Shown: positions 35,988 through 44,982 of the stretch, one piece after another
How the letters are laid out: the number at the start of each line of letters is the position of its first letter
Position numbering within the stretch: the first letter of the stretch is position 1
NCBI RefSeq assembly: GCF_027158205.1
Contig: NZ_JAPVLU010000041.1
Location: 1-64,000, forward strand
Length of the DNA: 64,000 bases
Direction: 5' to 3'
Origin: Streptomyces sp. H39-S7
GTDB taxonomy: Bacteria > Actinomycetota > Actinomycetes > Streptomycetales > Streptomycetaceae
Program-made: the position numbers and the translations under genes
The notes under the pieces: generated by a model
The model's database searches: none
The model's input: the letters and a program-made list of their open reading frames with translations, nothing else
Told to the model about the DNA's origin: nothing

Positions 35988-36557
35988 TCAGGATGCGGTG
36001 TGGCGGCCGAGGACCAGGTGCGGGTAGCCGGCGTGGATGCGCTCGCCGAGCTCGGCACCGATGGTGGCGATGAACTCGTCCAGGCGGGTGGTGGCAGCTT
36101 CGATGCTGGCGGCTTCGCCCTTGAACTCGAACTCGATGAAGGTGCCGAGGTCGGCCACCTCGTCGAAGGCGACGGCGATGTCCCCGTCGCTGGTGGTCCA
36201 CTCCTCGCGGACCTTGTCGACGGTGGCGATCTCCTTGTAGTCGAGTGCGTCCAGGAGCATGGTGACGGCCTTCGGATCGGTGACGGCCGACTCGTACTCG
36301 TCGCAGTGCGTCTTCAGTTGGGCCTCGATCGGGTGCCACCGCTTGAAGTTCAGGGACGCGGTGTTGTCCTCGACGCGGACCCGTAGCCATTCGGAGATCG
36401 TCGTGGGGGCGAGGAAGTCCCGATGGGGAGCGTTGTAGTAGGTGTCGATTTGCCGGGACGCCTCGCCGGGTTTGGCTTCCATCCGCGTCAGGGTGTCCTT
36501 GACGGACTGGGTCGGGACAGCGAGCCGGTACTTCTGCTCGACTTCGGTGTACTCCAC
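35988..36557 (-). CDS. CYTH-domain (class IV adenylate cyclase-like) protein
   Basis: 189 residues. The CYTH signature ExExK is at Glu5-x-Glu7-x-Lys9, and further charged pairs along the sequence (LRVRVEDN, EFEFKGEA) fit the triphosphate tunnel. Members act on ATP, thiamine triphosphate or inorganic polyphosphate. GTG at 36557 is chosen because AAAGGAG lies 5 bp upstream. It is the last gene of the leftward operon, 29 bp after the aldo/keto reductase. In this setting the substrate may be a nucleotide or phosphorylated intermediate. Confidence 0.85.
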   Translation of the reverse strand: MEYTEVEQKYRLAVPTQSVKDTLTRMEAKPGEASRQIDTYYNAPHRDFLAPTTISEWLRVRVEDNTASLNFKRWHPIEAQLKTHCDEYESAVTDPKAVTMLLDALDYKEIATVDKVREEWTTSDGDIAVAFDEVADLGTFIEFEFKGEAASIEAATTRLDEFIATIGAELGERIHAGYPHLVLGRHTAS

Positions 36558-36586
36558 GGTGTCTCCTTTGCCGCTGGGGGCGTGGG

Positions 36587-37663
36587 TCAATTCTTTCGAT
36601 GGGCGTTCGTGCCGGGCTGGGAATCGGTCATCTTCTCCCGTACGGGTGACATGACGGCGTGCAGGAAGTCCATGTCTCCGTCGGTGATCGGTTCGTTGGC
36701 GCGGGCCAGGGTGGTGCTGATCTGGGAGGCATCCCGGAATCCGATGAGGGCGACCGCCTTAGGGGCGTCGTGCAGGGCATATTGCACTGCAGCTCTGGCG
36801 AGGTCCTGGCGGGCTGCGCCGAACCGTCGTCCGATCTGGTTCACCGCGTTTCCCAGCAGGCGCAGAAGATCGGCGTCGACCGGCTTACCAGAGCGGTGGT
36901 CGGAGGCGCTGAACGTGCGTTCGGAGCCGGTCTGGCGGGTGCCCAGGAGGAGTCCCTGTCCGAGGACTTGCTTGATCATGACGCCGATTCCTTCGGCGCG
37001 CGCGAAGGCGAAGATGTCGGTCTCGCCGGGTGAGTACCGGGGGCTCATCAGGTTGTGGCGGACGGTGAGCACGTCCGGGCGTACGGATCGGAGCAGGTGC
37101 AGGAAGCGGCGCGTCTCGGCCGCGTGGGGGTGGCTGGGCCGGTCTGCCCATTCCAGGGCGAACCGGTGGGGTGTGCGCATCCCGATGGCGTGGATCAGAC
37201 CCCGATCGCGCAACTGGACGACGCTGTCGATCGTTGGTTGCAGGTAGGTGTCGCGGTCGCCGAAGTCGCTGCTGTGCAGATGGTAGAGGTCCAGGTAGCC
37301 GGTTCCCAGGTTGTCCAGGGTGGTGGCGAACTGGCGGTGTATCTGGCTGGGGAGGTAGGGGTGTCGGGCGGTGCCGGCGAAGTACCCGACTTTGCTGGAG
37401 ATCACGAGGTTGTTGCGGGTGGTCTCGCGCAGCAGGCGGCCGATGAGGCGTTCGGAGCGGCCGAGCCCGTAGACGTCTGCGGTATCGAAGACGGTGACGC
37501 CCAATTCGTGTGCGCGAACCAGCCCAGCGTAGGCGGCGTCTTCGTCCACTCCGTCCCAACCGATCGGTGTCCCGTTGTTGACGGCGGGACCGCCGATGGT
37601 CCAGCAGCCCGCGCCGAACCGTGACACCTTCCGGCCGAGGCCCGGCATGTCGTGGTGGTCCAT
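36587..37663 (-). CDS. Aldo/keto reductase
   Basis: 358 residues, (beta/alpha)8 oxidoreductase using NADPH. The catalytic tetrad can be read as Asp60 and Tyr65 in FDTADVYG, Lys91 in ISSKVG and His130 in YHLHSSD. It starts 10 bp after the radical SAM stop and precedes the CYTH gene by 29 bp, so the three are an operon. It probably reduces a carbonyl made or exposed by the radical SAM step; substrate unknown. Confidence 0.9.
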   Translation of the reverse strand: MDHHDMPGLGRKVSRFGAGCWTIGGPAVNNGTPIGWDGVDEDAAYAGLVRAHELGVTVFDTADVYGLGRSERLIGRLLRETTRNNLVISSKVGYFAGTARHPYLPSQIHRQFATTLDNLGTGYLDLYHLHSSDFGDRDTYLQPTIDSVVQLRDRGLIHAIGMRTPHRFALEWADRPSHPHAAETRRFLHLLRSVRPDVLTVRHNLMSPRYSPGETDIFAFARAEGIGVMIKQVLGQGLLLGTRQTGSERTFSASDHRSGKPVDADLLRLLGNAVNQIGRRFGAARQDLARAAVQYALHDAPKAVALIGFRDASQISTTLARANEPITDGDMDFLHAVMSPVREKMTDSQPGTNAHRKN

Positions 37664-37673
37664 CTGATCCTCC

Positions 37674-39812
37674 CTAGGTTCCGCAGGGGTCTGAGGCGTT
37701 GATCAGCTGCCAGCCGGTGGCGGACTCCCACCGGCCGTGTTCGTGGCGGAGCATCTTGGCGTGCTCCCCGCGCAGTTGCGCTCCCACCTGCTCGACGGTG
37801 GACGCCATGCGCTCGCGCAGCCGGTCGATCCGGGCCTCCAGCAAGGTGCCGATGAGGACGGTGAGCTGCTGCTCGGCGTGCTCCTCGACCGGGATCAGGG
37901 GGTGGGCCTCGATGACGGCGATCATGTCGCCAAGAACGGTGAACGCTGCGTCCTTGAGGACGACGCGGGCTGCGCGCACCGCGTCGCGTTGGTCGCCGTC
38001 GAGGATCTTCTCCAGCGACTTGAGCGTGTAGTCCAGGGCGAAGTTCCGGTCGACCCAGCGCTGTGCCCACGTGCTGGCGACGCCGATACGCCAGTCCGCG
38101 AACCGGGCATCGACACGGCCCATCGACGGCCGAATATCGCCGGTCAGGCCGTGTTCCTGGGCTTTGCGGGTGTAAGCAGCTCCGATCAGGCATTCCATCG
38201 AGACGAGCATGTAGGAGATGCCCGTGTGCAGAGGGCTGCCGGTCGCCGCCTGAGCTACGAACGCCTCGTCCCGTACCCCGCGCACGATGTCGGCCGGCGC
38301 CAGGTGGGGCTGCGGGAGCAGCAGGAGATCGGTTCGGCCTTGGAAGGCGTAGGTGGCCTTCAGCTCCTCCAGCGTCATCAGGTGGTCGAAGGTGATGTAC
38401 GTGAAGCGCGTGGGGACGCCGAGCGCGGACAAGGTACGAATGGCCAGGGCGTTCTGCTCGCCGCCGGTCTCCTTGTTGAACCGGGCCAGGATGGAGTCGA
38501 CTCCCGATTCCACGCCGAACAGCATCCGGCGCAGGCCCCGGTTCACGAGCGTGCGCCACATGTCGGCCCGCTCCACGTGCCACGCAGCGTCGCGGTCGGT
38601 CCGTACGACCTGGTCCACCCGGCAGCTCGATTCCCAGGCGAACCCGGCTTCGTGCAGTACCCGGCCGACGTCCAGCGCCCGGGAGACAGCATCGTCACCG
38701 CGGCCGATGAACTCCTCGTCGACCAGGTACAGGGTCCGCGACACATCCGGATAACGGTCGTAGACCTTCCGCATTTCGCCCAGCATCCACGGCAGCCGCT
38801 CCGGGGCGGCTCCGGACCAGGTGCCCTTGTGGCCGCGCGGGCAGAACGAGCAGAAATTCGTGCACCCTCGGCTTGCCTCCAGCTGGGCCACACCGTGGTG
38901 CTCGAACGTGGCGGGGAGAAGATCAAGTTCGGGGAAGATATCCGCCGTCGCGTCGCGCGCTATCGGCTTGGCTGTGCGACGCCGGGCGATGGCTATGCCG
39001 CCTCCTCTGGCGGTTCCGTTGTAGCCGAGCGCCGGGATGTGCTGGCGCTCAAGGTCGCCGTGCCAGTGCCCGAGGAGCCCTTCGATCGTGGCTTCCCCGC
39101 CAGCACGGGCCACCAGCAGGTCCGGGTAGCGCTCCAGGAGCAAGCCTTCGTTGCGTGCGGTGAGGCTTCCACCGACCACGATGACGGGCGGCTCCGGCTG
39201 GGCGAAGACCGTGTCCAGCAGTGTGATTAGGAGGTCGTGCTGGCCGAAGGTTGCGGACACTCCCAGAATGTCGGGGGCCTCGATCCGCACCTGGGTGATC
39301 AGATCCCTCAACGTCACGCCGAGCTGCATGTCTGCCAGGGACACGGTGCCCAGGAGGGTGGAGCGGGCGGCGCGTGCCACGTCGGAGATGCCTAACGGGA
39401 AGCGGGGGAGCGGGAAGTACTCCGGGTGGTACAGGGCTGCGAGCAGCACACGGGGGCGGTTGAACCGGCCGACGGCGTGCTCGTCCAGATCTGCCAGCGA
39501 CAGCCAGGATCCGGCGTCGTCGAGGTGGAGGTGCCCGTCCAGCCAGGCCGGCCAGCCCCGCGTCTCGTGCGGCTGTCCGGACAGGTCCGCGACTACCCAT
39601 CGCCTGTCGGAGCATTCCAGGAGGACCAGGCGCCGTTCGAGTGTGCCGGTGACGTGGACTCGCCCGGTGTGGCAGGACGCGAGGGCTGAGCGCAGGGCTT
39701 CGGGGGCGATCGACAGGCCGTGGATGTCCTGTTCCGCCAACCTGTGTTGGTCGTCGGGTGATCCGGCCAGCCGGAGGATCTCTCGCAGCCTGGTGCCTGT
39801 GTCGAGGGACAT
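37674..39812 (-). CDS. B12-binding-type radical SAM enzyme
   Basis: 712 residues. A family-unusual N-terminal region of about 120 residues is followed by a Rossmann-like B12-binding domain (about 120-250, with ILGVSATFGQHDLLI and VIVVGGSLTARN) and a radical SAM barrel with Cys317, Cys321 and Cys324 in CTNFCSFC (CxxxCxxC, for the 4Fe-4S cluster). A helical C-terminus of about 200 residues follows. The usual cobalamin ligand DxHxxG appears as DMQLG, without His. ATG at 39812 is preferred since AAAGGA lies about 12 bp upstream; an earlier start at 39878 is possible. Likely a methylation or rearrangement on an unknown metabolite. Confidence 0.9.
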   Translation of the reverse strand: MSLDTGTRLREILRLAGSPDDQHRLAEQDIHGLSIAPEALRSALASCHTGRVHVTGTLERRLVLLECSDRRWVVADLSGQPHETRGWPAWLDGHLHLDDAGSWLSLADLDEHAVGRFNRPRVLLAALYHPEYFPLPRFPLGISDVARAARSTLLGTVSLADMQLGVTLRDLITQVRIEAPDILGVSATFGQHDLLITLLDTVFAQPEPPVIVVGGSLTARNEGLLLERYPDLLVARAGGEATIEGLLGHWHGDLERQHIPALGYNGTARGGGIAIARRRTAKPIARDATADIFPELDLLPATFEHHGVAQLEASRGCTNFCSFCPRGHKGTWSGAAPERLPWMLGEMRKVYDRYPDVSRTLYLVDEEFIGRGDDAVSRALDVGRVLHEAGFAWESSCRVDQVVRTDRDAAWHVERADMWRTLVNRGLRRMLFGVESGVDSILARFNKETGGEQNALAIRTLSALGVPTRFTYITFDHLMTLEELKATYAFQGRTDLLLLPQPHLAPADIVRGVRDEAFVAQAATGSPLHTGISYMLVSMECLIGAAYTRKAQEHGLTGDIRPSMGRVDARFADWRIGVASTWAQRWVDRNFALDYTLKSLEKILDGDQRDAVRAARVVLKDAAFTVLGDMIAVIEAHPLIPVEEHAEQQLTVLIGTLLEARIDRLRERMASTVEQVGAQLRGEHAKMLRHEHGRWESATGWQLINASDPCGT

Positions 39813-39948
39813 GGACAGGGGTCCTTTCGGGAGGGATGGGCGGGAGGTGGAATCCGGCGGCCGGGCGGGAAGTGGCACCGCGCGGCCGCCGGGGACTGCG
39901 GCGGGAGGTGACGGAGCATGAAGAACACCGGAGCACAGGGGCCCGGGG

Positions 39949-40152
39949 TTAAACCGGCAGGTGGGCGGCTTCGTCGGCGATGGGCGGCACGTCAGGGCGG
40001 GAGGCTGCCACGGGGACTCGTGCCGCCTCCGTTACGTGCGGTGCGAGGATCACGGCTGGCGGGAGCAGCCCCAACAAGCCCAGCAGGGCCACGGCCACCC
40101 CGGCTTCGAGGATCGTGGGGCAGCCGCGTGCACCCCGCTCACCGTCAGCCAC
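39949..40152 (-). CDS. Small single-pass membrane protein in the biosynthetic operon
   Basis: 67 residues from a GTG overlapping the end of the DUF6415 gene by 8 bp, with GAAGGAAG directly upstream. One hydrophobic helix (GVAVALLGLLGLLPPAVIL) sits in the middle, flanked by a charged N-terminus and a Pro/Ala-rich end. Overlap, ribosome-binding site and place argue for a real coupled gene. Role unknown. Confidence 0.5.
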   Translation of the reverse strand: MADGERGARGCPTILEAGVAVALLGLLGLLPPAVILAPHVTEAARVPVAASRPDVPPIADEAAHLPV

Positions 40153-40468
40153 CTTCCTTCGACGCTGCGGCGTAGCGGGCCAGATGATCAACGGTCTTGG
40201 CCAGCAGACGGAGGTTCGCTGCAGGGTCCTGTACGGGGTCCTGCACTACGGCTCGCGCATGGCGGACGGTGTTCACCGCGATGTCGCGCGCCCGGGAATC
40301 CGCGAGGTTCGCGGCGTAGGCGTCGGCCGGGTCCAGGAGGGCCCCGATGTAGGTACGGAGGCGTCCGCGCAGCACATCGGTGGCAGGCCCCGTCGGCCTG
40401 CCTTCGGCCAGGGCCAGGGCGAGCCGGACATCACTGGCCATGTCGGCGGCGCCGGCCGGGGTCGTCAT
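40145..40468 (-). CDS. DUF6415-type natural-product-associated protein
   Basis: 107 residues, all helical, no catalytic motif. The pattern LRGRLRTYIGALLDPADAYA, then DSRARDIAVNTVRHARAV and ANLRLLAKTVDHLARYA fits DUF6415, small proteins annotated beside natural-product genes in Streptomyces. ATG with GGAG upstream. First gene of the leftward operon, divergent from the HTH-TPR regulator across 250 bp. Confidence 0.75.
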   Translation of the reverse strand: MTTPAGAADMASDVRLALALAEGRPTGPATDVLRGRLRTYIGALLDPADAYAANLADSRARDIAVNTVRHARAVVQDPVQDPAANLRLLAKTVDHLARYAAASKEGG

Positions 40469-40641
40469 CGGGACTCCGCGGGCAGAAGCACCGCGTGGGT
40501 TGCGGGGGTACAGGCGCCTTCAATGGTGGATTTGTCGGTGGTGTGCACGGGCGTGATCACCGTTTTCCGTTCGATGAGCGAGCACCTTCTCTGTGCTGTT
40601 CAGTCAACGGGTGGGTACGCACGGTGAGGAGGTGCCAGGCT

Positions 40642-40669
40642 GTAGGCCAGTCGTAGGCCCGTGTAGGCC
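40642..40669 (+). promoter_or_regulatory. Three helically phased GTAGGCC repeats
   Basis: GTAGGCC at 40642-40648, 40653-40659 and 40663-40669, spaced 11 and 10 bp, so on the same face of the helix. They lie 51 bp before the preferred GTG of the regulator and about 175 bp before the DUF6415 start on the other strand, a good position for control of both directions. Confidence 0.55.
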
Positions 40670-40719
40670 AACCCAGGGCGGACATGAGTCCTCCCGTGCC
40701 AGGCGGAGGGAGGGGCGAG

Positions 40720-42045
40720 GTGCCCGACAGCCCGGAGATCGGCCTACTGATCCAGCAGGCGTGTGCGGCACGCGGTTGGGGTCCGGCCAAGCTCGCCCGA
40801 GAGCTCGGGATCGCCGAAGGGCGAGGACCCGCCGGCCTCGACCGGCAATCCGTCCGCCGGTGGATGGTCGGCAAACGGAAGCCGGATTACTGGATGCCGT
40901 ACATCGTCGACGTTCTCGAACTGGACGATCACTCAGTTGCAGCACCGGAATACGCGGAGACCGGATCAGCGGTCGCCGATACCGTGGCGTCAGTCATCGA
41001 GTTGGGAAGGAGCGACGTGCAACGGCGGAACTTCCTCGCCGCGACGAGCGCATACGCCCTTGGCGCCATCAACCTCCCGGACCCGGAGGGCATCGTGCGC
41101 CGGACCAACCGTGCCGGAGCCGTACGGGTCGGCACCGGCGAGGTCGCCGCTGTCCGGCAGATGTCCCAGGTCCTCGGCGACGCGGCAGCCGAGCTCGGCG
41201 GCGGCCACGCCCGGCACCTGGCCGTGCGCTACCTCATCGAAGACGTCGGCCCCTGGCTCAACGGCAACTACACCGAGAAGACCGGCCGGGAACTGTTCGC
41301 CGCGACCTCCCAACTCGTCCACCTCGCCGGCTGGATGGCCCAGGACGAAGGCAATCAGGGAATGGCCCAGCGCTACTACGCGCACGCCTACCGCCTGGCG
41401 GCCGAAGCCGGCGACCCCGAACTGTCCGCGACCGCCCTGCGGGGCATGGCCGTCCAGGCCATCGACCTCGGCCCGAGGTTCCATGCCGTCGCCCTGCGGC
41501 TGTCCGAGCGATGCGTCGACGCGGCGAAGACATTGGACGACGCGCGAGCCGTCTCGTACTACCAGACCACCCTTGCCGACGCCGCCGCGCTGGACGGCGA
41601 CCGCCGTCTTGCGACCAGGGCGCTTGCGGCATCGCAGACGGCGATTGAGAAATCCCCCGACGCACCGCCGGGGGATTCGTGGGCCTCCCACTTCAGCATC
41701 GGGCGGTGGGCCCACCACTCGGGCATGATCCTCGCCAGGCTGGGCGACCTCGACGGGGCCACCGAGCACCTGCACCAGTCCCTGGAGATCCACGGTCTCG
41801 ACCGCCGCCGCAGCCGCGCGATTGTCCTCGCCGACCTCGGCCAGGTCCACGTGCGGCAAGGCGACCTCGACGCGGCACTGTCCACGTGGACGGCGTTCCT
41901 CGACTGTGCGGACGGCATCAGGTCGGTGAAAGTTGGCGAGGCGGTCGAGGACATGTACGCCCGGTTGGACCGCTATAGGAACGTGCCCGAGGCAGAAGAC
42001 CTCCGACAGAGAGCAGAATTACTCCGGCCCGCAGCGGAAGCCTGA
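40720..42045 (+). CDS. HTH-TPR transcriptional regulator
   Basis: 441 residues. N-terminal Cro/CI-type helix-turn-helix (LLIQQACAARGWGPAKLARE with QSVRRWMVGKRKPDYW), then a linker and a C-terminal half of helical TPR-like repeats (LSATALRGMAVQAIDLG, HHSGMILARLGDLDGATEH, LADLGQVHVRQGDLDAAL). Such proteins sense a small ligand or peptide through the TPR part. GTG at 40720 has GGAGGGAGGGG upstream; an ATG at 40684 is an alternative. Probably controls the divergent DUF6415 operon. Confidence 0.82.
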   Translation: MPDSPEIGLLIQQACAARGWGPAKLARELGIAEGRGPAGLDRQSVRRWMVGKRKPDYWMPYIVDVLELDDHSVAAPEYAETGSAVADTVASVIELGRSDVQRRNFLAATSAYALGAINLPDPEGIVRRTNRAGAVRVGTGEVAAVRQMSQVLGDAAAELGGGHARHLAVRYLIEDVGPWLNGNYTEKTGRELFAATSQLVHLAGWMAQDEGNQGMAQRYYAHAYRLAAEAGDPELSATALRGMAVQAIDLGPRFHAVALRLSERCVDAAKTLDDARAVSYYQTTLADAAALDGDRRLATRALAASQTAIEKSPDAPPGDSWASHFSIGRWAHHSGMILARLGDLDGATEHLHQSLEIHGLDRRRSRAIVLADLGQVHVRQGDLDAALSTWTAFLDCADGIRSVKVGEAVEDMYARLDRYRNVPEAEDLRQRAELLRPAAEA

Positions 42046-42394
42046 CCGGGAGGCGCTTTAGTGTCCGGCTTCTCGTCGGTGGGGTCGTGGCCAGCCTTAC
42101 CTCTGTTCTGTACACCCCCACGACGATCGCGGTTGTTCCTGCAACGTCTCCGAGGAACTCTGCGCCGGGCAGATCGACCGCGCGTTGGAGCACCACCCCC
42201 AGGCACGCATCCGGGATGCGCTGTCGGCGGCCACGGCCTGAGCCCGCTGGAGATCCATCGCCCTGGCCTGGAAGCAGCACCGCGCCTGACAACCATACGA
42301 GCAGGACTCGCAGACACCCGAAGCCGGCTGAAGGACCCGGCTGGTCCGGGTTCCTCAGCGACGTCGGCGGGTGGGTGAGCGGGTCCTTCGTTAT
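42046..42394. other. Gene-free gap with a short coding-like tail
   Basis: Between convergent genes. One plus-strand frame from about 42061 to a TGA at 42241 translates to a Cys-rich piece with ELCAGQIDRALEHHPQARIR and no start codon, so it may be the end of a lost gene. No terminator hairpin is obvious. Confidence 0.4.
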
Positions 42395-44110
42395 CTATCG
42401 GCGGTGCGGCCGGTGCGTGTCGGCCGGCGCGGGGGCTGGTGGTGTGGGCTGCACGGTGCTCGGTTGCTGGGCCGAGGCGGTTGTGATGGCAGGGGATCGC
42501 CGTCGGGCGGCTTCGGCTCGTGGGTTGGGTGCGGGGTTGCGGGCGGTGTGTTGGATGCGGGTGAGCAGGACGGTTGCGGGTTGGCGGGCGGTGGCCAGTT
42601 CGCGGCGGGCGGCGGCCTCTTTCAGGAGCTGGTGGGGTTTGTGGCCGCTGGATTCGGCGTCGGCGAGGACGGTGGCGAGGGCGGGCCAGTTGGGGTCGGC
42701 GAGGATGCGCGCGGCGTGGTCGGGCAGGGCGGCGCGAACGTCGGCGGCGAGGGTGTTGCGCACCGCTTCCTTGGGCTGGCGGGCGGTGAGGCCGACGAGG
42801 TGGGGAGTGAGGACCTGGTCATGGGCGCTCTGCAGGTGCTGGACTGCCTGATGGGCAGCAGCAGCCTGTTGCTGGTGGCCGCGTCGCTCATGCCAGCGTC
42901 CGGCGAGGATCGCCGTCCATATCAGGGTGGCGAGCAGGGCTGAGAGGGCGCTGCCGTCGGGGCCGGCGGTGGCGTTGATGATGTCGCGGGCGGCGCGCCG
43001 CAGATCCGCGGCGGCCTGGTCCTCGGCACGGATTTGGGAGCGCTGGGCGCGGGCGAACGTCCTGGTGGCGGCTCGTAGTTCTGCCCGAAGCTCCTTGGGG
43101 GTGGTTTGTGAGGTGGCTTCGATGAGCTCGCCGAGCGCGGCGATGTGGGCCTGACCAAGGGTGCCGTCACCTTCCTCGCCAGTGGTGGCGTCGAGGATTT
43201 CGGTGGCGCGGGTCCACGGGGTGCCGGGCCGGTTGCGGCGCGCGGTGGGGTGCTCTTCGGGCTTCCCGGTGTCGAGGCGGGCTTGGAGCTTGGGCAAGGT
43301 CAGATCGGTGGCGATCTTCCCGCCAGGGATGTAGTTGGGCTGTCCGTTGGCCTTCAGGTCCCCGGGGCGGGCGGCGACGTAGCCGATCGGGTCGCCGGAG
43401 GGCATCCGGCGGATCTTGATCTGTACACCGTCTGCCTGGAGGTAGGCGAAGAGCTCCTCGACGTTCGCGGCGTGGGGGAGGGCGGCGCGGATGCAGTCCT
43501 GGAGCCATTGCTTGGCGGGCTCCTCCCAGCCCAGGCGGGCTGCCTTGTGCATTTCGCCTTGGGTGGGGGCCTGGGTGGCGGTGCCGTCACCGGTGGCGAG
43601 CTGGCGCAGCCCGTAATCCTTCTCGATCTGACGGCACTCCTGCCCGGCGCGCTGGCCGCTGTTGTGACGCTTCGGGCGGCGGCCGTCTTCGCGGACGGTG
43701 GTGGCGAGGATGTGGATGTGATCGTCGGCGTGGCGCACGGCGATCCAGCGGCAGGCCAGGTCATCACCTGGTGGGGCGATGCCGGCGGTGCGGACGATGC
43801 GCTCGGCGATCTCTCCCCATTCGGCATCGGACAGGTGCCGGTCTTCGGGTGCGGCGCGTACGGGGCAGTGCCAGACGTGGTCGGCGACGGGCTTGCCCGG
43901 TTCGCCGTTGCGGAGTTTCACGGGTTCGTCGAGGTAGTGGGCGAGTTCGGTGAGGGTGGCCGTGGGGTCGCGGCCAGGGTCGGGCATCGCGAAGTTTTCA
44001 AAGCCGGCGACGATGTGGGGGTCGTGGTGTTCGTCATGGCGGCCGGGCCCGTAGAGGTAGGCGAGTAGACCGCGGGTGTTGGCACCGGAGGGCTTGATGG
44101 CGGCGATCAC
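42395..44110 (-). CDS. mobA: MobA/VirD2-type relaxase
   Basis: 571 residues. The relaxase domain (about 1-210) carries the metal-binding triad in RHADDHIHIL (His127, His131, His133). It would nick at oriT and lead a single strand into a recipient. The C-terminal half is Ala/Arg/Gln-rich and helical. It starts 5 bp after mobC. Actinomycete integrative elements with a relaxase instead of TraB are less common than AICEs. The catalytic Tyr was not assigned. Confidence 0.9.
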   Translation of the reverse strand: MIAAIKPSGANTRGLLAYLYGPGRHDEHHDPHIVAGFENFAMPDPGRDPTATLTELAHYLDEPVKLRNGEPGKPVADHVWHCPVRAAPEDRHLSDAEWGEIAERIVRTAGIAPPGDDLACRWIAVRHADDHIHILATTVREDGRRPKRHNSGQRAGQECRQIEKDYGLRQLATGDGTATQAPTQGEMHKAARLGWEEPAKQWLQDCIRAALPHAANVEELFAYLQADGVQIKIRRMPSGDPIGYVAARPGDLKANGQPNYIPGGKIATDLTLPKLQARLDTGKPEEHPTARRNRPGTPWTRATEILDATTGEEGDGTLGQAHIAALGELIEATSQTTPKELRAELRAATRTFARAQRSQIRAEDQAAADLRRAARDIINATAGPDGSALSALLATLIWTAILAGRWHERRGHQQQAAAAHQAVQHLQSAHDQVLTPHLVGLTARQPKEAVRNTLAADVRAALPDHAARILADPNWPALATVLADAESSGHKPHQLLKEAAARRELATARQPATVLLTRIQHTARNPAPNPRAEAARRRSPAITTASAQQPSTVQPTPPAPAPADTHRPHRR

Positions 44111-44115
44111 GGCGG

Positions 44116-44817
44116 TCAGACCCCCTGACCGGAGGGCTCACGCAGAGCCTCGGCGATCTCCGTCAGGAGGTGTTGCAGCTCGTCCAGGCTTCGGTAGGCG
44201 TCGGCTGGTGCTTCGTAGCCGCCGTTGTGGGCGCGGGCGATCTGGTTGATGTTGTGCCCGATCCTGCTGAGGTGACGGATGACCTGGGTGCGGAACAGGT
44301 GCAGCTTGCGGCGTTCTTCCGCGAGCGGCAGGTCGACGAAGAACCGGCCGTCGACGAAGGCCAGGGTCACGTCCGCGGCGAAGCCGCCGGGGCTGCGGTA
44401 ACCGTTCGCGGCAGCCGACACGTCCAGGTGCTCACGCTCCTCGGGCCGGAACTGCAACGGGCCGACGCGGGCCTGGCGGTTCACGCCGTTGAAGCGGCGA
44501 TTGGATCGATGGGAGCTCTGCTCGACGGGAGCGCTGGGGCGTATGGCGGCGAGGATCTCGCGCTGGACGGCGGGGAGCTTATCCAGGGCGAGCTGCCCGT
44601 CCTCTTGGCCTGGCGCGCCCTCGCGCCAGGCTTCCTCCGCCACCCCTGGGGCGGAGACTCCCCCACTCCGGCCATAAGTCGGAGTTGGGGTACTACTGGC
44701 TCCGCCAGGGGCTGTCTTCCCGAACGCCCACCGCCAGAGTCCCTTCATCGTAGGGGGCTTTGGGACCTGCTCGGATCCTTCTCCGGCGCTATCTGCGATG
44801 TGTTGGTCCTTCGTCAT
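44116..44817 (-). CDS. mobC: MobC-type relaxosome accessory protein
   Basis: 233 residues. The N-terminal half is Gly/Pro/Ser-rich and low-complexity. The C-terminal 110 residues show the MobC pattern: RPEEREHLDVSAAANGYRS (ribbon-helix-helix-like) and RTQVIRHLSRIGHNINQIAR, a helix with the GxNINQIA motif of this family. It melts or marks oriT for the relaxase gene 5 bp downstream. Longer than plasmid MobC because of the N-terminal extension. Confidence 0.88.
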   Translation of the reverse strand: MTKDQHIADSAGEGSEQVPKPPTMKGLWRWAFGKTAPGGASSTPTPTYGRSGGVSAPGVAEEAWREGAPGQEDGQLALDKLPAVQREILAAIRPSAPVEQSSHRSNRRFNGVNRQARVGPLQFRPEEREHLDVSAAANGYRSPGGFAADVTLAFVDGRFFVDLPLAEERRKLHLFRTQVIRHLSRIGHNINQIARAHNGGYEAPADAYRSLDELQHLLTEIAEALREPSGQGV

Positions 44818-44982
44818 GTTGGGGTCTCCTGGCGGATGGTTCGGTGCTGCGAACGAGGCGGATTCGGACGGGTGAACTCGGAGTGATGGTCCGGATGTCC
44901 GGCGGTTTGGTGGGACCGGAGCGATGGGATAGAGAGCGGTGCGGCTCCCGGCCGGCTGGGAGCCGCCCCGCGCGGTCCCTGG
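44818..44982. other. mobC upstream region, candidate oriT
   Basis: 165-bp interval. It contains GTTCG/CGAAC inverted repeats at 44839-44854 and GGTCC/GGACC pairs near 44898-44924. oriT usually lies just upstream of mobC, but no nick-site consensus was recognised, so this is positional only. Confidence 0.3.
44941..44966. terminator. Hairpin after the DUF2637 gene
   Basis: Perfect 9-bp arms (44941-44949 and 44958-44966), 8-nt loop, 17 bp beyond the DUF2637 stop on the minus strand. Confidence 0.6.

Noticed and set aside
42061..42241. Cys-rich frame with a plausible C-terminal sequence after the HTH-TPR gene.
   Set aside because: It has no start codon and begins after an in-frame stop; too short to name. 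Noted in the gap entry only.
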